Below are positions 5,285-10,766 of a stretch of 19,743 nt of DNA, piece after piece. A model generated the notes under the pieces. The model worked only from the letters and a program-made list of their open reading frames with translations, did no database searches and was not told the origin of the DNA. This stretch comes from Legionellales bacterium (GTDB taxonomy: Bacteria > Pseudomonadota > Gammaproteobacteria > PIVX01). The position numbers were made by a program, and so were the translations under genes. The stretch spans positions 1-19,743 of the forward strand of contig JABSQI010000008.1 of assembly GCA_013215905.1 (NCBI GenBank), read 5' to 3'. Every line of letters begins with the position of its first letter. The first letter of the stretch is position 1.

Positions 5285-8047
5285 CTATTGCAGTAAATCA
5301 ATGGCGTTTTGATAAGCTAGCCTCTGAGCGTTATTAAAAGCAACTAATGTTACATTTATATCATATCCGAACTTAGTTTGTATCTGGTTTATAGCATTAA
5401 CCATAGTGTTAGCTGATGCATCTAATGGATATCCTCCACCGCCTGTGCCAATTGCAGGTAGAGCAATTGATGATATTCTATTTTGCCCAGCGAATCTTAG
5501 AGCGTCTTGAACAAACGATTCTAATCTATTTTTAGATAAATTTATATTGGTATTATCATAACTTGGAACTTTCCCCCATATGATAAATTTTGCCTTTGTT
5601 TGATCTCCCTTTGTTACAATAAAGTCTTTTTTCTCAATGCCACCAGATATATTATAACTTCGTATATCACGTTTAGTTATATTATATAACTTATGTCTAA
5701 TAGCATCATCTATGGGGCTAACCCCTCCATTTGGTAATGCTCCGCCTGTAATTCCACTAGGATTTAAAATAGCCTCCACTTCTTGATTAACAATGTCTGA
5801 TTCTGTTCCTATTTGGATTTTTCTTAAAAGAGAAAATTTCCTATTAGAATAGCTTGGTAATTTAGATTTAGAAGCAACAACATGATTTGCTATATTTCCT
5901 GTATTAGTTGGGTTAAAATCTGGAGAAGCATTTATCAAATGCCATGTACTTCTATGATCTTTTCCATTTATTTTAGCATTGCTGATATTATTAATAACTA
6001 TTCCATTATTGGCCATTAATTCAATTAAAAGGGAGCTGTTTTTATTGCCAGCTATTTCACCTTCAAATTTATTATTTGATACTTTACCAGTTGAATATAC
6101 AGAGACTCCACACCCTGCATTTCTAGTACCAAATATTATACCTTCGCCTGTGTTTTCAATTATTTCTGCAGAACCTCTAGATACATAAAAAATTAATCCA
6201 TTCATATTTCCGTATACATCTGCTTTACTAGAATTATGTTTTATAATTGATGTGCCAGATGAATTATTTATAATACCACCATTATTAAATTTATAAATAT
6301 TCCCTTTATTGATACATCTCATGACAACAGATTCTCCAGAGCTAGAATAAATAACTCCTCCATTGTTATAACCATAAATATTTCCTTCATTAATATTATA
6401 TTCTGCAATAGCTTTTCTAGTAATATCTACTATAACCCCTCCGTTATGATACCCATAAATATCTCCCTTATTAATATTGTTTTTTGCAATTGATTTGTTG
6501 GATAAATCTATAATAACCCCTGCACAATTAGATTTTTTAATTATTCCATAATTAGTATTTCCAAAAACATAACTATCACCATAAGCTCCTTGTAGTACTC
6601 CTGAGGAGTATTCTGATAACAATCCTCCATAGTTTGAATTTCCTAATATAAAACTATCACTAGATATAATAGCTATCCCAGCATTATAACCATCTCCAAT
6701 AATATCTTTTCTGTTAATACAATTTGAAATTATCGTTTTATTTGTAGCATATACGATAACTCCTGCATTATAATCCCCTGAAATAGGTTTTAGATTTGTA
6801 ATATTTTTAATTTCACTATTAACAGCATGTCCTATAAGCCCAGCAGAGCCATAATCATTAGATGTCCACGAATTAATAATAAAATGTGCGATTTCAGAAT
6901 TTTCAATTTTTTGAAATAATCCAAGCCCAACTTCGGCTAATCCATACCCTTTTATATTCGTATTAGGAGCAGCGGGGTTCCTAGCAGGAATAATATAGTT
7001 AGATAGTTTTCTCTGGAAGAAATCAAACCCTGTAATATTATTATTAGAATCTATGGACAACTTCATTCCAAGAATTTTAGTGTCCTTAATAGGGTTATCA
7101 TAAGCTCCATAAGTAACAGTAGCTCCAGCAAAATCTATATCTTCAACAATAGCTATGAGTTTGGCTTTGTCACTTATAGCTTTATCTAAATCAGCTTTAT
7201 TTCTAACTAATCTAAAAGATGATTTTTCTTGAATATTTTTTTCTATTTTTGTACTATCTATAATATCTACATCACGTATAGGCATTTGAGTCATTTTGCT
7301 ATTTAAAGTATATGGTGAATTATTAGAGTCTCCCATATTAATTCTCACACTAAATCCACCATAAAACTCTGTTTTTCTTATCTTATCTCTTTTTACTTCT
7401 CCACTTACTGTAAGCCAATCTATAGGCTTATACTCAATTCTTGCTTGTATACCAGGCATTGATATGGAATCAGCCTTAAATAGATATCCACCAGCAAATA
7501 TATTTGTTTTTATTTTTTTAGATGTAAAACCAATTTCGCCATCAAAGCCGTGAAAAGCTCTTTCAATTGTTGTAGTTACTGATGATTCTAGATATATATT
7601 CGAATTATCATGGGTTAATTCGTTATTTAGAACGGTTTTATTTAAAATAAATTTTCTTTTAAATATAGGTAAATAACCATTAACTCTAAATTCAAATACC
7701 TTCCGCATATATTCAAAACCAACTGTTAGCTGATTTACTAAGTTTTTATTAGAAGTTCTTCTAATATCATAGTATAGATAGCTGCCAAATATTTGATTCT
7801 TAGATAATAATCTATAACCTAAGCCTAAATTACCTTCAGAAGCTGAATTAGAGTCATGCATCATGATAGAATTTAAAAATATTAGCTGATTGCTTCTTTG
7901 CTTAAGTGGAAGCAACATACTTAACCTGCCTATATGCCTTTTACCGGCCTTATAGAATATTTCAATCTGGTCGTCATATTTAGCGCATGATAAGGAGCAG
8001 AATAGTGTTAGAGATATCAAATATATACTCAGCGATTTTTTATTCAT
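5285..8047 (-). CDS. Inverse autotransporter with repeat stalk and C-terminal macro domain
   Basis: This 920-residue protein has a signal peptide at residues 1-22 (hydrophobic core LSIYLISLTLFCSLS). Residues about 25-240 are alternating strands of an intimin/invasin-type outer-membrane barrel (NLGLGYRLLSKNQIFGSYLYYD, split here only by reading; then FEYMRKVFEFRVNGYLP). The hinge KMTQMPIRDVDIID (251-264) is shared with the protein at 10767. Residues about 278-400 are an unassigned beta-rich region. From about 416 to 697 there are tandem 27-residue repeats (consensus N-I-N-x-G-x-I-Y-G-x-x-N-G-G-V-I), best seen at 469-658, predicting a right-handed beta-helix stalk. Residues about 744-920 are a macro domain: VEAILNPSG, GGVSPIDDAI, and the ligand loop ALPAIGTGGGGYPLD (119-133 of that segment). 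Macro domains bind ADP-ribose and some remove it from proteins. In type Ve secretion the part after the barrel is exported, so the macro domain should face outward. Adhesin Ig-like domains are absent. Confidence 0.85.
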   Translation of the reverse strand: MNKKSLSIYLISLTLFCSLSCAKYDDQIEIFYKAGKRHIGRLSMLLPLKQRSNQLIFLNSIMMHDSNSASEGNLGLGYRLLSKNQIFGSYLYYDIRRTSNKNLVNQLTVGFEYMRKVFEFRVNGYLPIFKRKFILNKTVLNNELTHDNSNIYLESSVTTTIERAFHGFDGEIGFTSKKIKTNIFAGGYLFKADSISMPGIQARIEYKPIDWLTVSGEVKRDKIRKTEFYGGFSVRINMGDSNNSPYTLNSKMTQMPIRDVDIIDSTKIEKNIQEKSSFRLVRNKADLDKAISDKAKLIAIVEDIDFAGATVTYGAYDNPIKDTKILGMKLSIDSNNNITGFDFFQRKLSNYIIPARNPAAPNTNIKGYGLAEVGLGLFQKIENSEIAHFIINSWTSNDYGSAGLIGHAVNSEIKNITNLKPISGDYNAGVIVYATNKTIISNCINRKDIIGDGYNAGIAIISSDSFILGNSNYGGLLSEYSSGVLQGAYGDSYVFGNTNYGIIKKSNCAGVIIDLSNKSIAKNNINKGDIYGYHNGGVIVDITRKAIAEYNINEGNIYGYNNGGVIYSSSGESVVMRCINKGNIYKFNNGGIINNSSGTSIIKHNSSKADVYGNMNGLIFYVSRGSAEIIENTGEGIIFGTRNAGCGVSVYSTGKVSNNKFEGEIAGNKNSSLLIELMANNGIVINNISNAKINGKDHRSTWHLINASPDFNPTNTGNIANHVVASKSKLPSYSNRKFSLLRKIQIGTESDIVNQEVEAILNPSGITGGALPNGGVSPIDDAIRHKLYNITKRDIRSYNISGGIEKKDFIVTKGDQTKAKFIIWGKVPSYDNTNINLSKNRLESFVQDALRFAGQNRISSIALPAIGTGGGGYPLDASANTMVNAINQIQTKFGYDINVTLVAFNNAQRLAYQNAIDLLQ

Positions 8048-8060
8048 ATATTTATAAACC

Positions 8061-8076
8061 CTACATATGTTCCTCC
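8061..8076 (-). promoter_or_regulatory. Shine-Dalgarno with start-stop codon pair upstream of the macro-domain autotransporter
   Basis: In minus-strand sense the best ribosome binding site, GGAGG (8072-8076), stands five bases before ATG (8064-8066), which is followed at once by TAG (8061-8063). The true ATG at 8047 lies 24 bases beyond GGAGG, in a different frame, with only AGGG nearby. This is either a start-stop regulatory element allowing reinitiation, or a point change that broke the original start. An in-frame ATA at 8066-8068 is a third, less likely, initiation point. A TATAAT at 8097-8102 could be the -10. Confidence 0.5.
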
Positions 8077-8121
8077 GTGGTACAATTTTAGATTTGATTA
8101 TAATTTTACCATTATTCTTCG

Positions 8122-8640
8122 TTTAATGAAATCTCTATGCCTTTAGAAACCTCTTGGGATTGAGTTTTTTTAATTTGCTTAGATAGCGTGTTAATGCATT
8201 CTTTAGCATATTCTGATATTTCTTTAGATGTGTCTTGCTATAGTTTATTTTTTAGCCATGATTTCTGATCTCTTATTCTAACTATATGTAACAATGCTTT
8301 CTATGTTATTTAGATTCTTTTTTATTTCTTTATGGTCACGTAAATCTGGTGAAATATCTTGCTGCTTGATAACTTATGTTTTTAACTTTTCATATTACTT
8401 GCATAAATCATTTTGTAATTCAATGCCTGCTTCTTTATTCATTGATAGATCTATGTTCTTTGCTTTAGATAAAGTAAATACTTCATTGTTCTCTTGACCC
8501 GCCACTAAACTAATGGGGATTGCACTCACCTTTCGTTCAATGTATTTCCAATTTCCATTTTTAAATCTTCTGCCGGTGAATCATCAATTTTTCTCTGCCC
8601 CGATATTGTTAAATAGTTTTGAGATTTAACAGATGATTTA
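8122..8640 (-). pseudogene. Decayed gene, unidentified, charged helical protein
   Basis: The 600 bases between the two neighbouring minus-strand genes hold protein-like sequence in shifting minus-strand frames. In order these are: NYLTISGQRKIDDSPAEDL; after a frameshift, AIPISLVAGQENNEVFTLSK and NKEAGIELQNDLCK-stop; several further stops; then in another frame DTSKEISEYAKECINTLSKQ with a tail ending SLNEE-stop. At least two frameshifts and four stops rule out a working product. The sequence is rich in Lys, Glu and Asn and has no motif I can name. Confidence 0.55.
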
Positions 8641-8647
8641 TTTTTTA

Positions 8648-9763
8648 TTAATTAGAATGCTGTTGTATAAGTTGATTGACAAATTTGTATTCTGCATTCT
8701 CACATTTCTGCTTTTGCTCATGAAGAAGTCGCAATATAGCCTTATCCTTTTGTATGTCTTTGAGAGAGCCATTTTTTATAAGAAAGATAATAACACTTTC
8801 ATAATTGCAATTATGAAATTTTTTAGTTTTAGCAAAGTACTGTTGTATTGAGAAATATAAAGCACTATAACCATCTCCATTTTTAGAAGATATTAAATCC
8901 GGTTTATGCTGGAATAATTCCTCCAACACTTCCATATTTCCATAGAACCCTGAATTTCTGTAAGCTTTAGATATAATCTTAGTATCATTGGAATTTCTAA
9001 CTGCCTCTTTAAATGTATCAAATCCTTTGCCATATTTAACATAGTATTTTAAGCAATCTATCATCGTTTTCCTCTTATTTTGTTTTTGAGAAGAAGACTC
9101 TTCATTAGCGTCGTTCTTTTTTTCTTCACTTTCAGTAAAATTGCTTTTCTCTTTTTTGTAATTAACAAACCCTAAATACATTTCCTGAATTTTTCCTATA
9201 TATTTAGAATTGTGATATATAGGGTCATTTACAAATACATCTGCATATGTATCATTCTTCATTTGTTCATTATGATGTTTACCTAATTTTCTAATTTTCT
9301 CATCATCTGTCCCTTTTTTTGCAATAATTATTTGCCATTCACAAGGAGTAGTATCCAAATGCTGAATAAATATTTCTACACCATTATCTTCCATTCTTAC
9401 ACTACTCCCTTTTGGTATCTCTTCCTCTATCCTTCCTAGCAATATAGTTTTATCTGTGTTTCCATAACAAATTCTAAATGAAGAAGACCATAGGTTCTCA
9501 TAGTCTTTTGGATTACACCACCAACTTTCCGGTGCCTGACTTTTAGCAGCCGAAATAAACTGTATTAATTCAATTACCTGGCCAGAACAAAACTCAGCGC
9601 TAATCATAAATTTCACCTCATTTTTAAGGGTGAATTTGATAGGGTAAGGTAAGTAATTGGCAACTCTAATAACTGCTTGTGCATTAGAAGAATAAGCAAG
9701 AATATTTAATTGAATAAATATAAGTAATACATATTTTGCAATAACAGATTTTTCTAACATCAT
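8648..9763 (-). CDS. Secreted protein with C-terminal ankyrin-like repeats
   Basis: This 371-residue protein has a Sec signal peptide at residues 1-30 (core VLLIFIQLNILAY, cleavage probably after NAQA). Residues about 31-170 form a beta-rich, Cys-containing domain (VIRVANYLPYPIKFTLK, with Cys at about residues 59, 82, 98 and 142) that I cannot assign. Residues about 205-235 are a charged, disordered linker rich in Glu, Lys, Asn and Ser. Residues about 255-340 are helical and contain one clear ankyrin-like unit (GYSALYFSI, then VIIFLIKNGS) with a degenerate one before it (NMEVLEELFQHKPDLI). Ankyrin repeats bind proteins and are common in proteins that intracellular bacteria send to the host. 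The start has TAGGG five bases upstream. ATG 9760, the next codon, is equally possible. An unusual 11-bp inverted repeat lies just upstream. Confidence 0.75.
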   Translation of the reverse strand: MMLEKSVIAKYVLLIFIQLNILAYSSNAQAVIRVANYLPYPIKFTLKNEVKFMISAEFCSGQVIELIQFISAAKSQAPESWWCNPKDYENLWSSSFRICYGNTDKTILLGRIEEEIPKGSSVRMEDNGVEIFIQHLDTTPCEWQIIIAKKGTDDEKIRKLGKHHNEQMKNDTYADVFVNDPIYHNSKYIGKIQEMYLGFVNYKKEKSNFTESEEKKNDANEESSSQKQNKRKTMIDCLKYYVKYGKGFDTFKEAVRNSNDTKIISKAYRNSGFYGNMEVLEELFQHKPDLISSKNGDGYSALYFSIQQYFAKTKKFHNCNYESVIIFLIKNGSLKDIQKDKAILRLLHEQKQKCENAEYKFVNQLIQQHSN

Positions 9764-9796
9764 GTTTTCCCTAATTAATATATAAATATTTTTTCA

Positions 9797-9821
9797 TTTA
9801 AACAAAATAGTTTTGTTTAAA
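9797..9821. promoter_or_regulatory. Perfect 11-bp inverted repeat upstream of the ankyrin-like gene
   Basis: TTTAAACAAAA (9797-9807) and TTTTGTTTAAA (9811-9821) are exact reverse complements around TAG. The repeat is 34 bases upstream of the start at 9763 and overlaps possible promoter hexamers (TTGTTT, then 17 bases, then TATATT). It could be a repressor operator for the minus-strand gene. It lacks a GC stem and a run of T outside the arms, so a terminator is less likely. Confidence 0.5.
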
Positions 9822-10058
9822 CAATTCGTAAATTCTACTCTTTTTGGTGACGATGCAAAACCATTCCGACAATGTTTACACCAAACAACGGCATATTTAC
9901 ACAATTTTCTGAATATTTAATCAATTTTATCCTATGATTAGATATACTAGGATATTATTAGTGCCTAAATTATATTGAACAAAATAAGCTCTGATAATAA
10001 CGTAGTGTGCAATGTAATACGTATTCTTATGATAAAAATATAAATTGGTATATAACTA
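9822..10058. other. Intergenic, no gene supported
   Basis: No intact coding sequence is visible. A short minus-strand frame near 9790-9910 reads CKYAVVWCKHCRNGF, which looks like part of a zinc-binding protein, but it is too short to assign. The remainder is AT-rich with no clear promoter. Confidence 0.3.
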
Positions 10059-10124
10059 TTTAGAGGTCAACGAGTAGATTTATGTTGAGTTGTTCTTGAA
10101 AAGCAAGGACAAGGATTTCTAAAG
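10059..10124 (-). mobile_element. Insertion-sequence remnant, copy 1 (pairs with 13572-13636)
   Basis: The first 51 bases match 13572-13622 with about 7 differences in the same orientation, and the similarity continues loosely to CTAAAG at both ends. In minus-strand sense both copies can be read as the end of a protein: here FQEQLNINLLVDL-stop, in the other copy FQQQLNLNLFVDL-stop. This pattern suggests the 3' end of a transposase gene, though the parent element is not present. It abuts the broken 5' end of the DUF6398 gene. Confidence 0.5.
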
Positions 10125-10608
10125 GGTTCTTATTATTTTTATTTCCATAACAGACCAGTTTTGTCAGAATTATTTAGATGAAGAGTATCGTGATTTAGTG
10201 AGATATACTACAACTGCTCTTACTAGAAAACGTCCTTCGCCTCTTGAGAAAGGAAACATTAACATTTGGGCTTGTGCTATTACCTATGCTATTGGAACTG
10301 TAAATTTTTTGTTTGATAAAAATACCAATTCGTTTATCAGTATCAGTGAATTGACTCAAAAATCTCAAGTTAATCAGTCAACAGCTACAAACAAGTCTCA
10401 ACAAATTCGTGAATTACTAAAAATTCATCAATTAGACCACAAATCGATATTGCCTAGTCAGGTAGAAAATATTCCAAGGGTTTGGTTTATCATGTTAGAT
10501 TGGTTTCATATGGATGCTAGAGAACTATCTCGTGAAATACAGGAAGTTGCATATCAAAAGGGACTAATTCCATACATTCATGCTGATCAATGTTTAAAAA
10601 CTAACTAA
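10123..10608 (+). pseudogene. DUF6398 protein gene, 5'-truncated
   Basis: The frame is open from 10123 to a TAA at 10606-10608. The sequence RKRPSPLEKGNINIWACAI, the following VNFLFDKNTN, the helix-turn-helix-like SQVNQSTATNKSQQIRELLK, the LPS-x-x-x-x-P-x-VW segment and the terminal KGLIPYIHAD match the DUF6398 family, whose function is unknown. Family similarity begins before the first usual start codon (GTG 10198): the residues ITDQFCQNYLDEEYRDLV at 10150-10200 fit the normal N-terminal helix. No ATG, GTG or TTG precedes that helix in frame. The 5' end has therefore been lost exactly where the insertion-sequence remnant ends. A shortened product from GTG 10198 (136 residues) is possible but would lack part of the domain. 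Confidence 0.7.
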
Positions 10609-10675
10609 ACTATCATCATTTCGCGCCAGCAACTATGTATTCATGTGGTGAAAAAACATATACTTATCAAATAAT

Positions 10676-10703
10676 TTGACATTTTGGATTATAAATATAC
10701 AAT
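10676..10703 (+). promoter_or_regulatory. Sigma70-type promoter of the J-domain/hydrolase autotransporter
   Basis: A perfect -35 TTGACA (10676-10681), 16 bases, then TACAAT (10698-10703). The start point would be near 10711, giving a leader of about 56 bases to the ATG at 10767. Hexamers and spacing are identical to those of the promoter at 1626-1653. Confidence 0.65.
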
Positions 10704-10766
10704 AACTTTAATAAGTGTTTAATTATTCCGCACACCATGGCAAGTATTATTTTCAGGGGGGCATCT

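Noticed and set aside
5979..6188. Plus-strand frame opposite the repeat stalk
   Set aside because: It lies wholly antisense to a well-supported coding region and reflects the repeat composition.
5700..7000. Tandem repetitive DNA suggesting a CRISPR array
   Set aside because: The periodicity is about 81 bases and codes for 27-residue protein repeats with diverged DNA; there are no identical short repeats with unique spacers.
8294..8497. Plus-strand 67-residue reading frame
   Set aside because: It is antisense to the decayed minus-strand gene and has no ribosome binding site or motif; hydrophobic shadows like this are common opposite Lys/Glu-rich genes.
9790..9910. Short minus-strand frame reading CKYAVVWCKHCRNGF
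   Set aside because: It looks like a zinc-binding fragment but is too short and lacks a start or a recognisable family, so it is not called as a gene.
10737..10766. Upstream ATG adding ten residues to the hydrolase autotransporter
   Set aside because: It has no ribosome binding site, and the added residues would spoil the signal peptide; ATG 10767 has AGGGGGG at good spacing.
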